DNA from: Archivesica marissinica
Taxonomy: Eukaryota; Mollusca; Bivalvia; Venerida; Vesicomyidae
Direction: 5' to 3'
Assembly: GCA_014843695.1 (NCBI GenBank)
Contig: CM026390.1
Location: 60,791,851-60,855,850, forward strand
DNA length: 64,000 bases
Below are positions 10,720 to 21,665 of the stretch, one piece after another. Under the pieces are notes generated by a model that was not told the DNA's origin, did no database searches, and saw only the letters and a list, made by a program, of their open reading frames with translations. Numbering within the stretch: the stretch's first letter is position 1; each line of letters begins with the position of its first letter. Both the position numbers and the translations under genes were made by a program.

Positions 10720-11790
10720 AGAAAGTGTGAAAGACAAGGGACAGATGACAAGGTACTGGATAATCTGGACAAAGTGTGAAAGACAAGAGACAGCTGACAA
10801 GGTACTGGATAATCTCGACAAAGTGTGAAAGACAAGGGACAGCTGACAAGGTACTGGATAATCTGGACAAAGTGTGAAAGACAAGGGACAGCTGACAAGG
10901 TACTGGATAATCTGGACAAAGTGTGAAAGACAAGGGACAGATGACAAGGTACTGGATAATCTCGACAAAGTATGAAAGACAACGTACAGCTGTCAAGGTA
11001 CTGGATAATCTCGACAAAGTATGAAAGACAAGGGACAGCTGTCAAGGTACTGGATAATCTGGACAAAGTATGAAAGACAAGGTACAGCTGACAAGGTACT
11101 GGATAATCTCGACAAAGTATGAAAGACAAGGTACAGCTGTCAAGGTACTGGATAATCTGGACAAAGTGTGAAAGACAACGTACAGCTGTCAAGGTACTGG
11201 ATAATCTCGACAAAGTATGAAAGACAAGGGACAGCTGTCAAGGTACTGGATAATCTGGACAAAGTGTGAAAGACAAGGGACAGATGACAAGGTACTGGAT
11301 AATCTCGACAAAGTGTGAAAGACAAGGGACAGCTGTCAATGTACTGGATAATCTGGACAAAGTGTGAAAGACAAGGGACAGCTGACAATGTACTGGATAA
11401 CCTCGACAAGGTGTGAAAGACAAGGGACAGCTGTCAATGTACTGGATAATCTGGACAAAGTGTGAAAGACAACGTACAGCTGTCAAGGTACAGGATAATC
11501 TCGACAAAGTGTGAAAGACAATGTACAGCTGGCAAGGTACTGGAGAATCTCGACATAATGTGAAAGACAATGTACAGCTGACAATGTACTAGAGAATATC
11601 GACATGATGTGAAAGACAAGGTACAGCTGACAAGGTACTGGATAATTTCGAGATAGTGCGAAAGACAAGGTACAGCTGACAAGGTAGTGGAGAATTTCGA
11701 CATAATGTGAAAGAGAATGTATAGCTGACAAGGTACTGGAGAATCTCGACATAGTGTGAACGACAATGCACAGCTAGCATGGTAGTGGAA
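10720..11790. repeat. 49-bp minisatellite, about 22 copies
   Basis: Unit contains gtgtgaaagacaagggacag then ctgacaaggtactggataat and a ctsgacaaa joint (period 49, for example 10768 to 10817). Variants ggg/gta, ctgacaagg/ctgtcaatgt and tctgg/tctcg partly alternate, hinting at higher-order units. All minus-strand frames here are array shadows. Confidence 0.96.
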
Positions 11791-11940
11791 ATGCCCCATT
11801 TCAGTTTCTAATAAACAGCACAAGAGTGGGTAAATGACGCCACAATCTTCAAAATGATGCCTCTATGATCACCAGTTTGTATTGTATTGCCTTGTAATTA
11901 GAGGCCGATTTTAACAATGATTTCTTCATTGTAGAGCACT

Positions 11941-12580
11941 TAGCGAGATCTCATGATCTGTAGCGAGATCTCCTGGTCTGTAACGAGATCTCCTGGTCTC
12001 TAGCGAGATTTTTGATCTGTAACGAGATCTCATGATCTGTAGCGAGATCTCCTGGTCTGTAACGAGATCTCATGATCTGTAGCGAGGTCTCCTGATCTGT
12101 AGTGAGATCTCCTGGTCTGTAGCGAGATTTCTTGATCTGTAGCGAGATCTCCTGATCTGTAGAGAGATCTCCTGGTCTGTAACGAGATCTCCTGATCTAT
12201 AGCGAGATCTTCTGGTCTGTAGCGAGATCTCTTGATCTGTAGCGAGATCTCATGATCTGTAGCGAGATCTCCTGGTCTGTAGCGAGATCTCTTGATCTGT
12301 AGCGAGATCTCCTGATCTGTAGAGAGATCTCCTGGTCTGTAGCGAGATCTCCTGATCTGTAGCGAGATCTCCTGGTCTGTAGCGAGATCTCTTGATCTGT
12401 AGCGAGATCTCATGATCTGTAGCGAGATCTCCTGGTCTGTAGCTGATCTCATGATCGGTAGCGAGATCTCCTGGTCTGTAATGAAATCTCATGATATGTA
12501 GCGAGATCTTCTGGTATGTAACGAGATTTCATGATCTGTAGCGAGATTTCCTGTTCTGTAGTGAGATTTCCTGATCTGAA
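11941..12580. repeat. 20-bp minisatellite, 32 copies
   Basis: Unit agcgagatctcctgatctgt, with alternating cctggtctgt, catgatctgt and cttgatctgt forms. Each unit contains the palindrome gagatctc. The Arg/Ser/Tyr/Asp-rich minus-strand frames are shadows. Confidence 0.97.
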
Positions 12581-13025
12581 GTGCGCGTTTCCCTCTCCTT
12601 TAAGTTGGAATCATGTTGTGGACAATCTATGACCTCCATTTGAACCAACTAGAGTGTTGGACGAAAGCTATCAACGAACACTTGACTATGTCTCTAATTG
12701 GTTCGTGAGAAGAAAGTAAACACTTATGACAAATGCATTGCTGACAAACGACGGACTCCAGATGTACCTCTAACATCACCACAAAGCTACATATCACTCA
12801 CATAGAGATCTGCTCTTGGTATCGTTGTACTGTGGGGTATATGACATATATACATTATTTCCTAGAGATAGTACAACCATTGATGTACGCATATTCATGT
12901 TGGCTGTGTTTGCTATGCTTCCATATATTAATGACATTAGTAAAACTAAATTTTGGTACTTTAATTAGTAAAATCAATTTTATAAACTATTTTCTTAAGT
13001 TATTTACTAAGAAAACCCACATGTC

Positions 13026-13027
<2 letters not shown>
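12581..13027. other. Unique spacer
   Basis: No gene, RNA or repeat recognised between the 20-bp array and the GT tract. Confidence 0.4.
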
Positions 13028-13072
<45 letters not shown>

Positions 13073-13376
13073 GTGTGTGCGCGCGTGTGTGTGTGTGCGT
13101 GTGTGTGTGTGTGGGTGTGTGTGTGTGTGGTGTTGTGTGTGTGTGTGTGTGTGGGTGTGTGTGGTGTGTGGTGTGTGGTGTGGTGTGGTATGTGTGTGGT
13201 GTGTGTGGTTGTGTGTGTGGTGGTGGTGTATGTGGTGTGTGTGGTGTGTGTGATGTGTGTTGTGTGGTGTGGTATGTGTGTGGTGTGTGTTGTGTGTGTG
13301 TGGTTTGGTGTTGTGTGGTGTTTGTGGTGTGATGGTGTGTGTGGTGTGAGTGGTGTATGTTTGTGGTGTGGTATGT
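13028..13376. repeat. (GT)n microsatellite decaying to gtgtggt repeats
   Basis: Perfect (tg)n at 13029-13070, then imperfect gtgtggtgtgt blocks up to the scaffold gap. The open frames in both directions are simple-repeat shadows. Confidence 0.97.
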
Positions 13377-14376
13377 NNNNNNNNNNNNNNNNNNNNNNNN
13401 NNNNNNNNNNNNNNNNNNNNNNNNNNNNNNNNNNNNNNNNNNNNNNNNNNNNNNNNNNNNNNNNNNNNNNNNNNNNNNNNNNNNNNNNNNNNNNNNNNNN
13501 NNNNNNNNNNNNNNNNNNNNNNNNNNNNNNNNNNNNNNNNNNNNNNNNNNNNNNNNNNNNNNNNNNNNNNNNNNNNNNNNNNNNNNNNNNNNNNNNNNNN
13601 NNNNNNNNNNNNNNNNNNNNNNNNNNNNNNNNNNNNNNNNNNNNNNNNNNNNNNNNNNNNNNNNNNNNNNNNNNNNNNNNNNNNNNNNNNNNNNNNNNNN
13701 NNNNNNNNNNNNNNNNNNNNNNNNNNNNNNNNNNNNNNNNNNNNNNNNNNNNNNNNNNNNNNNNNNNNNNNNNNNNNNNNNNNNNNNNNNNNNNNNNNNN
13801 NNNNNNNNNNNNNNNNNNNNNNNNNNNNNNNNNNNNNNNNNNNNNNNNNNNNNNNNNNNNNNNNNNNNNNNNNNNNNNNNNNNNNNNNNNNNNNNNNNNN
13901 NNNNNNNNNNNNNNNNNNNNNNNNNNNNNNNNNNNNNNNNNNNNNNNNNNNNNNNNNNNNNNNNNNNNNNNNNNNNNNNNNNNNNNNNNNNNNNNNNNNN
14001 NNNNNNNNNNNNNNNNNNNNNNNNNNNNNNNNNNNNNNNNNNNNNNNNNNNNNNNNNNNNNNNNNNNNNNNNNNNNNNNNNNNNNNNNNNNNNNNNNNNN
14101 NNNNNNNNNNNNNNNNNNNNNNNNNNNNNNNNNNNNNNNNNNNNNNNNNNNNNNNNNNNNNNNNNNNNNNNNNNNNNNNNNNNNNNNNNNNNNNNNNNNN
14201 NNNNNNNNNNNNNNNNNNNNNNNNNNNNNNNNNNNNNNNNNNNNNNNNNNNNNNNNNNNNNNNNNNNNNNNNNNNNNNNNNNNNNNNNNNNNNNNNNNNN
14301 NNNNNNNNNNNNNNNNNNNNNNNNNNNNNNNNNNNNNNNNNNNNNNNNNNNNNNNNNNNNNNNNNNNNNNNNNNNN
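13377..14376. other. Scaffold gap (1000 N)
   Basis: Exactly 1000 unknown bases, flanked by a GT tract and by the T1 array. This is a fixed-size gap, so the real length is unknown. Confidence 0.99.
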
Positions 14377-15665
14377 ATAACACAGTATAATCAAAGTCTA
14401 ATGTTGTCAAATAACACAGTATAATCAAAGGCTAATGTTGTCAAATAACACAGTATAATCAAAGCCTAATGTTGTCAAATAACACAGTATAATCAAAGGC
14501 TAATGTTGTCAAAAAACACAGTATAATCAAAGGCTAATGTTGTCAAATAACACAGTATAATCAAAGGCTAATGTTGTCAAATAACACAGTATAATCAAAG
14601 GCTAATGTTGTCAAATAACACAGTATAATCAAAGCCTAATGGTGTCAAATAACACAGTATAATCAAAGCCTAATGTTGTCAAATAACACAGTATAACCAA
14701 AGGCTAATGGTGTCAAATAACACAGTATAATCAAAGCCTAATGGTGTCAAATAATACAGTATAATCAAAGCCTAATGGTGTCAAATGACACAGTATAATC
14801 AAAGCCTAATGGTGTCAAATAACACAGTATAATCAAAGGCTAATGTTGTCAAATAACACAGTATAATCAAAGGCTAATGTTGTCAAATAACACAGTATAA
14901 TCAAAGGCTAATGTAGTCAAATAACACAGTATAATCAAAGCCTAATGGTGTCAAATAACACAGTATAATCAAAGCCTAATGTTGTCAAATAACACAGTAT
15001 AACCCAGGGCTAATTTGTGGCTAATATCACAGTATAGTATCAAACCTACTGGTTTCAATATCCAGTATCATCCAAGCTAGGTTGTCAATGCGCACAGGTA
15101 CTCAAAAGGCCTAGGTGTCCGAAAGACCACAGTAGTAATCCAAGCTATGTCTAGTGCAAATAAACAGTATAAATCAAAGCTAATGCGGTCAATAACGCAG
15201 TATAATCAAAGGCTAATGTGTCAAAATAACACGTAATAAACCAAGAGCTAATGGGTGTGTTCAATCACGTATAATCAAAGCCTAATGTTGTCAAATAACA
15301 CAGTATAACCAAAGGCTAATGGTGTCAAATAACACAGTATAATCAAAGCCTAATGGTGTCAAATAATACAGTATAATCAAAGCCTAATGGTGTCAAATGA
15401 CAAAGTATAATCAAAGGCTAATGTTGTCAAATAACACAGTATAATCAAAGGCTAATGTTGTCAAATAACACAGTATAATTAAAGCCTAATGTTGTCAAAT
15501 AACACAGTATAATCAAAGGCTAATGGTGTCAAATAACACAGTATAATCAAAGGCTAATATTGTCAAATAACACAGTATAATCAAAGGCTAATGTTGTCAA
15601 ATAACACAGTATACTCAAAGGCTAATGTTGTCAAATAACACAGTATAATCAAAGGCTAATAGTAT
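14377..15665. repeat. T1 array, 34-bp unit (copy a)
   Basis: Unit aaataacacagtataatcaa followed by aggctaatgttgtc (34 bp). Sub-variants are agg/agc before ctaatg and gttgtc/ggtgtc at the end. It adjoins the scaffold gap. The same array recurs at 30821-31625 and 35983-37515. A badly scrambled stretch lies inside at 15001-15275. Confidence 0.95.
15001..15275. other. Probable unpolished sequence inside the T1 array
   Basis: Units here carry many single-base insertions and deletions (for example cgtaataaaccaagagctaa), while the matching array copy at about 37140-37260 is clean and regular. The pattern is typical of uncorrected long-read consensus. Confidence 0.65.
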
Positions 15666-15727
15666 CAAATATGTATAGATTATATGTGAGAATACGTATA
15701 CCTGACCTGGTGCAATTATGCACAGTT

Positions 15728-15820
15728 GCCTCGGTAGCGCAGTAGGCAGCGCGTCAGTCTCATAATCAATGAAATAACAGAGCGATCTGAAGGTCGTGAG
15801 TTCGATCCTCACTCGGGGCA
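15728..15820 (+). tRNA. tRNA-Met (CAT, elongator type) with a 20-nt intron-like insert
   Basis: Folds as an elongator tRNA-Met: acceptor gcctcgg/tcggggc with two G-U pairs, D stem gcgc/gcgc, T arm gtgag-ttcgatc-ctcac, discriminator A. Anticodon CAT is at 15761-15763. After A37 (15764) come 20 extra bases (15765-15784) before A38, exactly the canonical 37/38 intron site. The insert contains atg, complementary to the CAT anticodon, as pre-tRNA introns often do. Box A tagcgcagtagg matches consensus. A tttt terminator begins near 15827. An identical copy is at 37582-37674. Introns in animal tRNA-Met are unusual, so a tRNA-derived repeat family with an insertion is the alternative. Flanking sequence is shared with all five related loci. 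Confidence 0.75.
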
Positions 15821-16496
15821 CATAATGTTTTATTTTATTTGTCCATCCATTCTCTCATCCGATTACCCTGGTGGATTCCCCTGGAATAAACGAAGCGAAT
15901 CAAACTGAAAGTATATAATGTATAGGCTAATATAATTATGCTATGTACTTTGATACTTTGTACAATTTGTTTTTATATATCAATCATTATCTGACTTGTT
16001 GACTAGGCCTTCTAATGAATGAAATATATGAGAATTCAAAAAAAACCACCAAAAAACAAATTAAATATATTCTTGTTCAACATGATAGAGGATATGTGTG
16101 TTTATTTGTTTAACATTGGAATTAATTCCAGAGCGTCATCATGCCATCTAATCAGACACTATGCTGATTGCTATTCTGATAGTGGAGCTAAATGAGTAGG
16201 TTGAATGGCAAACAACATAGATACTGATCAGATAGACGCTGCACATAATTATGTCCGGCTAATCTGTATCATGGTTGTTTGTCAACCCATTTTAAATTTA
16301 TTCAGCATATCGAGGGTCACTATATCTGTGAGGCTGTGTTTGTGCTACAGACGGTCATAATATATATAAAGTGTTGTCAAACAACCTACATTTAAACTTA
16401 CCAATACACTGCACTAAAAGCAGTAAGTAGTGTAATACTTCAACATGACTTCCATCACTTCTGAAATGTACTCTTACCGGGGTAGTCTAAAGTGAC
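15821..16496. other. Shared flank of the duplicated block
   Basis: Single-copy-type DNA that recurs nearly unchanged after 37674 and more divergently after 31773. The first ~80 bases downstream of the tRNA also align with the regions after 30076 and 35234 (ggaataaacgaagcga core). Confidence 0.7.
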
Positions 16497-16595
16497 TTAT
16501 AATATAATCGGGTCTCCATTTCGCATGTCCAACAGAAGCGGAAAGTGCCACAGCTCCATACCAGGTTTCTCAAAAAGTGCTGATATAGTAAATTC
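16497..16595 (-). CDS. Terminal-exon-like coding segment, copy 1 of 4 (unidentified gene)
   Basis: On the minus strand a polypyrimidine tract and acceptor (ctttgttttttcag) is followed by a 33-codon phase-0 frame ending in TAA. It includes 'EFTISALFEKP' and 'GMELWHFPLLLDMRNGDPI'. The segment is present four times in the window. The older copies (28017-28116, 32369-32468) change some residues but keep the long frame and the stop. The composition (Trp, His, Met, Pro) looks like a real protein rather than translated repeat. I do not recognise the family. Upstream exon candidates are at 17534-17608 and 18363-18551, but their splice phases do not join cleanly to this one. It may be a pseudogene. 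Confidence 0.4.
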   Translation of the reverse strand, partial: EFTISALFEKPGMELWHFPLLLDMRNGDPIIL

Positions 16596-16856
16596 CTGAA
16601 AAAACAAAGAGGGACCACAAAGCATCGTGTTCTAGAAATACACAAAATATTTACGACATGCATGTAATAGCTGTCTCAATTTAAAATTATGATAAACAGC
16701 AAATAAATTAATGTATGATTTAAAAATGAACATAACAAATTATTATTTATATATTAATAAATAAAAAACAAGGTTAAATTATTATACATATACCATGTAG
16801 ATCTATATATATTCAATGCAATTTGTAAATCATAACCGAACAAAAACAAGCGGGAA

Positions 16857-16965
16857 GCGCCATGGCCTATCGGTTACCACCTCAGACTGGATCAGGTGGT
16901 TACCTGCACATGACTACCATCAGGCAGCACCACGCAAGTTCGATACCTGCAAGAGACCTGGGGTT
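16857..16965 (+). mobile_element. tRNA-like SINE head
   Basis: Has a box A-like atggcctatcggtta and a box B-like aagttcgatacctgc about 70 nt apart, with an intervening segment longer than in a normal tRNA. It recurs unchanged at about 38722-38830 as part of the large duplication. The fold is not a clean cloverleaf. Confidence 0.45.
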
Positions 16966-17533
16966 ATGTTTTCGACTTGATTAAAACACAATAACTATGT
17001 TAGCATGCATTGGCTATTGCTTAGTCTCAGTACTGGTTGGTTCCATGAAGCTGAGAAAGATATAAATTTCTAAGAAACAAAGTATATTCAACAGCGATCG
17101 AGCTAAAATCAATTAGTATAAACCGAAAGGCAAAACACCGAAATATTCATAGATTTTTCTTGTTTCCATATACCAAAAAATAGCAGACATGATTTATACA
17201 CAATACATCTGGTTATTACTAACCTAATCCTGCGTCCGTGTTGGTTTACAACAGTGACATTATATTGCTAACGTCAAGTCCAACAGCGCTATCAGATATC
17301 AGGCTTCGGACTAATCCTATATATAAGACCTCTACATAAAAAACATGTTTCTCTTATTTCGAGGTCTTATCGTTAAAGCTCATTTTCGCATAGCACTTTC
17401 CGCCCTGATCCGATGGCGGGATATCTGACCAATATTTTGAAGCTTTCCGAACATGTACGGTTATAAATGTGTGCATTGGTGTTAACAATAATCATAAACA
17501 TAGATATTAAGAACGTACAGTATATTGACTTAC

Positions 17534-17608
17534 CGTCGTGTAAACGATTTTGCCGTTTGTAATCGACAGGTATGATTCTCCCACCGTTTCTGTACAATGA
17601 CCGGGCGT
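17534..17608 (-). CDS. Possible internal exon, copy 1 (unidentified)
   Basis: Minus-strand segment with a strong donor (gacg|gtaagt) after the peptide 'SLYRNGGRIIPVDYK' plus 'RQNRLHDG'. Two acceptor candidates exist: gaag|acgcc (start 17608) and tacag|aaacgg (start 17589). It is identical in the copy at 39400-39474. The donor phase (1) does not fit the phase-0 acceptor of the terminal exon at 16595, so they may not be adjacent exons. No family recognised. Confidence 0.25.
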
Positions 17609-18362
17609 CTTCACAACAGAAATCCGAATGAATTATTTGTTAGTACATTTCATGCGTATGAACAATTGGGTATTGAACGAAATCTTATTTGATTCACCGT
17701 AATGGCACGGGATATAAATCTTCAAAACAATTTCATCTAATGATTTCTATTTTGGCTTGTCGTAATAAACAAAAAATTCAAAATGGACGAACTGGAATGA
17801 TGAAACTCTCCCATGAAATTTAATCGTTGATTTCTTGTATAATATTGTGTCAAGAGACGCTATAGAATGTGCAGAATTCAAACAACGGTATGTGTGTTCA
17901 TCTTGTTAGCAATTTTAATCTATAAAACCGACTTTTTAGAATATAAAATATGCTACCATAATTGAGGTGTAGCGTTTAGACTTTGAAAAATGCCTTGATA
18001 GTAAAATGTCACATTTTTCAAGTCTAAATATTTGGATTAGTTTCGGACAACAGTGATACTGAAATGACATGTTTTCTCGCGTTAGCCTGTTCCAGAAAAC
18101 AAAATGTTGCTTAAATTGTTAAAAGATACATTCCAGTTGATGCATTTGAAAGTAATTACAAACTTATCTATCCTCGCAAAAGTCAATTGTTTACATGTCA
18201 TTTTCAATAGTTTTGTGTGAATGATACCCTGTACATGCACAATTAATAGCGATATGCCTAAAGTACGAATGGTAGCTAAAAAGGGACAATGTCTATCAAT
18301 TTAAATGGAAATTACGAAATGTAGGTTTTAAATCATCATTTTCTGAAGATATTATTATTTAC

Positions 18363-18551
18363 CTCAATAAATGTGTTCCATATACTGCTGAAATCATGAT
18401 AAAAAAGATAGACCTGCATGTAGACGAAACCGCCTACACTGAATGACTGATCATCTCCAAGCCAAATATTAATATTATGAATCCGTAAAATACCGTACCA
18501 TGTTTGGAGGCTACCACCCCAAGCCACCCATGCTACCGCATAAACTACCAT
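18363..18551 (-). other. Possible coding segment, copy 1 (unidentified)
   Basis: Minus frame 'NINIWLGDDQSFSVGGFVYM' through 'FSSIWNTFIE', ending at a donor-like gag|gtaaat. The duplicate at about 40233-40421 differs mainly by amino-acid-changing substitutions, which argues against constraint. Kept as a weak candidate only. Confidence 0.15.
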
Positions 18552-18802
18552 ACATAGATAAAACCTCCCATAGACGAACTGATAAATAAACGAAATCTAC
18601 TACATCTACCGTGTCCAAGCCACATCATAGTAACATTATATTTCAGTAAGACTATCTTCATTGTTGGTGTGGGGGGGTACTACCGCTCCTCCAAGCCACA
18701 ATGCTACCGCAGCAACCACACACGCACGCACACACGCACGCACATACATAGCTTAGTACTGATCATTCCCGCATCTAACTTATCAATCGAGCCATACGAT
18801 AT

Positions 18803-18985
18803 TCAGAATGGCGTCATTTCAGTGTCAGAAACGTTCGGAATTGCTATAATGCGATAAAGTCCGAGGGCTGGGAATTTCAACGCGAAATCATAAGCTGGTT
18901 CCCTGTTTTCATATCTTCTCAACTGGAGTAGACGGGCTACCTGTTGGCAAACCGGAAATTTACGAGATTTTGATATGCAGACCAA
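18803..18985 (-). other. Coding-like module 'YENREPAYDFALKFPALG'
   Basis: Open minus frame containing 'VARLLQLRRYENREPAY', 'LGLYRIIAIPN' and 'EMTPF' before the stop. A decayed relative lies at 4598-4719 on the plus strand and a near-identical copy at 40672-40872. The three-way recurrence suggests a dispersed element or a pseudogene family. Function unknown. Confidence 0.35.
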
Positions 18986-19009
18986 GAGGTTACGGTCGTT
19001 CCCGTAGAA

Positions 19010-19230
19010 TCACTTGCCACTCACCGATGTAAGTTCGAATCCAACCGGGGGTGATGAAAGTGAGGAAGCTATCCAGTTGGCTTACGGAAGGGTGGTGGTT
19101 CTACATGGGTACCCTTCCGAGCATGAACTATTGTTCGGAGTGGCACCCTTCCCCCAATAATAGCTGGACAGTTGCGATATGACCTACACTGTATGGTGCG
19201 ACTTTAAAGTAAACAAAAACAAAATAAACT
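19010..19230 (+). mobile_element. SINE 3' portion with box B remnant
   Basis: Starts with gtaagttcgaatccaaccgg (box B-like). It continues through a body with gggtggtggttctacatggg and an imperfect internal inversion, and ends with tggtgcgactttaaagtaaa and an (aaac)n tail. A copy is at 40895-41095. The tRNA-like 5' half is not recognisable. Confidence 0.55.
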
Positions 19231-19510
19231 ATCCACTTCTTTCCTTGCAGTAGTTTCTCAACCCGTCGTTGCCAGTTAATGTCCCTGGGTTTCTAATGTA
19301 GAGAGAGATGTGTAATAGTTACAATGTAGCTTCCTTATTTAGATTTTGTCAAAACAAAGATAAATAGATAGTCGAGTGACATTCTATCCAGCTGTTATTT
19401 CTCATTACGTGATTTTTCTGACAAGAGCGATATTTAACAGCACAGTGTGATCGTGAAAGTGAGTTTCTGGCGATTATGATTATATGCATCAGCTAGTGGT
19501 GCGTCGAGAC

Positions 19511-21168
19511 CATTGAGTGGGATTACTGTGCTTGCAGTGTGAGCAATGTTTTATATTAGAACATTGAGTGAGATTACTGTGCTTGCGGTGTGGCCAATGT
19601 TTTATATTAGCACATTGAGTGAGATTACTGTGCTTGCTGTGTGAGCTATGGTTTATATTAGAACAATGAGTGGGATAACTGTGCTTGCTGTGTGAGCTAT
19701 GGTTTATATTAGAACATTGAGTGGGAGTACTGTGCTTGCTGTGTTAGCAATTTATTAAATTAGAACATTGAGTGGGATCACTGTGTTTGCGCTGTGAGCA
19801 GTGTTTTATATTAGAACATTGAGTGGGATTACTGTGCATGCGGTGAGCAATGTTTTATATTAGAACATTGAGTGGGAGTACTGTGCTTGCGGTGTGAGCA
19901 ATGTTTTTTATTAGAACATTGAGTGGTATTACTGTGCTTGCGGTGTGAGCAATGTTTTATATTAGAACATTGAGTGGGATTACTGTGCTTGCGGTGTGAG
20001 CAATGTTTTATATTAGAACATTGAGTGGGATTACTGTGCTTGCTGTGTGAGCAATGTTTTATATTAGAACATTGAGTGGGATTACTGTGCTTGCTGTGTG
20101 AGCAATGTTTTATATTAGAACATTGAGTGGGAGAACTGTGCTTGCTGTGTGAGCAATGTTTTATATTAGAACATTGAGTGGGATTACTGTGCTTGCGGTG
20201 TGAACCATGTTTTATATTAGAACATTGAGTGGGATTACTGTGCTTGCTGTGTGAGCAATGTTTTATATTAGAACATTGAGTGGGATTACTGTGCTTGCTG
20301 TGTGAGCAATGTTTTATATTAGAACATTGAGTGGGAGAACTGTGCTTGCTGTGTGAGCAATGTTTTATATTAGAACATTGAGTGGGATTATTGTGCTTGC
20401 TGTGTGAGCAGTGTTTTATATTAGAACATTGAGTGGGATTACAGTTCTTGCTGTGTGAGCAATGTTTTATATTAGAACATTGAGTGGGATTACTACTGTG
20501 CTTGCTGTGTGAGCAATGTTTTATATTAGAACATTGAGTGGGATTACTGTGCTTGTGGTGTGAGCAATGTTTTATATTAGAACATTGAATGGGATTACAG
20601 TTATTGCTGTGTGAGCAATGTATTATATTAGAACATTGAATGGGATTACAGTTCTTGCTGTGTGCGCAATGTATTATATTAGAACATTGAGTGGGATTAC
20701 TGTGCTTGCGGTGTGAGCAATGTTTTATATTAGAACATTGAGTGGGAGTACTGTGCTTGCTGTGTTAGCAATTTATTAAATAAGAACATTGAGTGGGATT
20801 ACTGTGCTTGCTGTGTGAGCAGTGTTTTATATTAGAACACTGAGTGGGATTACTGTGCTTGTGGTGTGAGCAATGTTTTATATTAGAACATTGAGTGGGA
20901 TTACAGTTCTTGCGGTGTGAGCAATGTATTATATTAGAACATTGAGTGGGATTACTGTGCGTGCTGTGTGAGCAATGTTTTATATTAGAACATTGAGTGG
21001 GATCACTGTGCTTGCTGTGTGAGCAATGTTTTAAATTAGAACATTGAGTGGGATTACTGTGCTTGCTGTGTGAGCAATGTTTTTATTAGAACAATGAATG
21101 GGGTTACTGTGCTTGCGGTGTAAGCAATGTTTTATGTTAGAACACTGAGTGGGATTACTGTGCTTGCT
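19511..21168. repeat. T2 array, 51-bp unit (copy a), about 32 copies
   Basis: Unit attgagtgggattactgtgc then ttgctgtgtgagcaatg and ttttatattagaac. Variants include gcggtg/gctgtg and gtatta. The same unit forms arrays at 28160-29550, 32557-34708 and 41370-41674. Confidence 0.96.
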
Positions 21169-21187
21169 CCGTATGAGTTTGGCTATC

Positions 21188-21306
21188 AGACAGTCCATTA
21201 ATACACGGTGTGGCGGCCGTCCAGACAGTCCATTAATACACGATGTGGCGGCCGTCCAGACAGTCCATTAATACACGATGTGGCGGCCGTCCAGACAGTC
21301 CATTAA
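21188..21306. repeat. T4 array, 35-bp unit (copy a), about 3.4 copies
   Basis: GC-richer unit cggccgtccagacagtccat followed by taatacacgatgtgg. The duplicate locus at 41688-42528 has about 24 copies. It shares the 10-mer acagtccatt with T3. Confidence 0.95.
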
Positions 21307-21665
21307 TGAGAGCCATGATAATTATTTTAAACTTTATTTAGTTTAAACAAAATAAAGGACAAGAATGTAAGACTTGGATCTATGGTATGGTGTAGGCTAA
21401 TCGTATCTTAATATGATAGCATGTTCCGTATGAGTTTAGCTATCATGTGTATATTAATAATTCAAAGATGTTTTGCGACAAGGTTATATTGGTTTACACT
21501 GGCCATTTGTTCTCATTTTACAGAAGATTAAACATCGATAAATTCAACGGCATATTACTTTCCAGCAAATGGACTATAAACTAAAGCTGCGATAAAAGCA
21601 AGTTGTTAAAGCTTGTTTCGCAATTGTTGTAAGATAAATAAAGGTTACACACTACTCTAGGATGA
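21307..21665. other. Flank between T4 and T3
   Basis: Single-copy-type DNA duplicated at 42529-42875. Near its right end it carries a SINE-type tail, ttgttaaagcttgtttcgca then attgttgtaagataaataaa. No gene. Confidence 0.6.

Noticed and set aside
10538..11823. Several overlapping 'LSRLSSTL'-type frames
   Set aside because: Shadows of the 49-bp array; equal openness in three frames.
12250..12492. Arg/Asp/Ser-rich repeat protein
   Set aside because: Shadow of the 20-bp agatct-containing minisatellite.
13007..14428. Frames of 350-470 codons around gap 1
   Set aside because: Mostly unknown residues from N plus GT-repeat translation.
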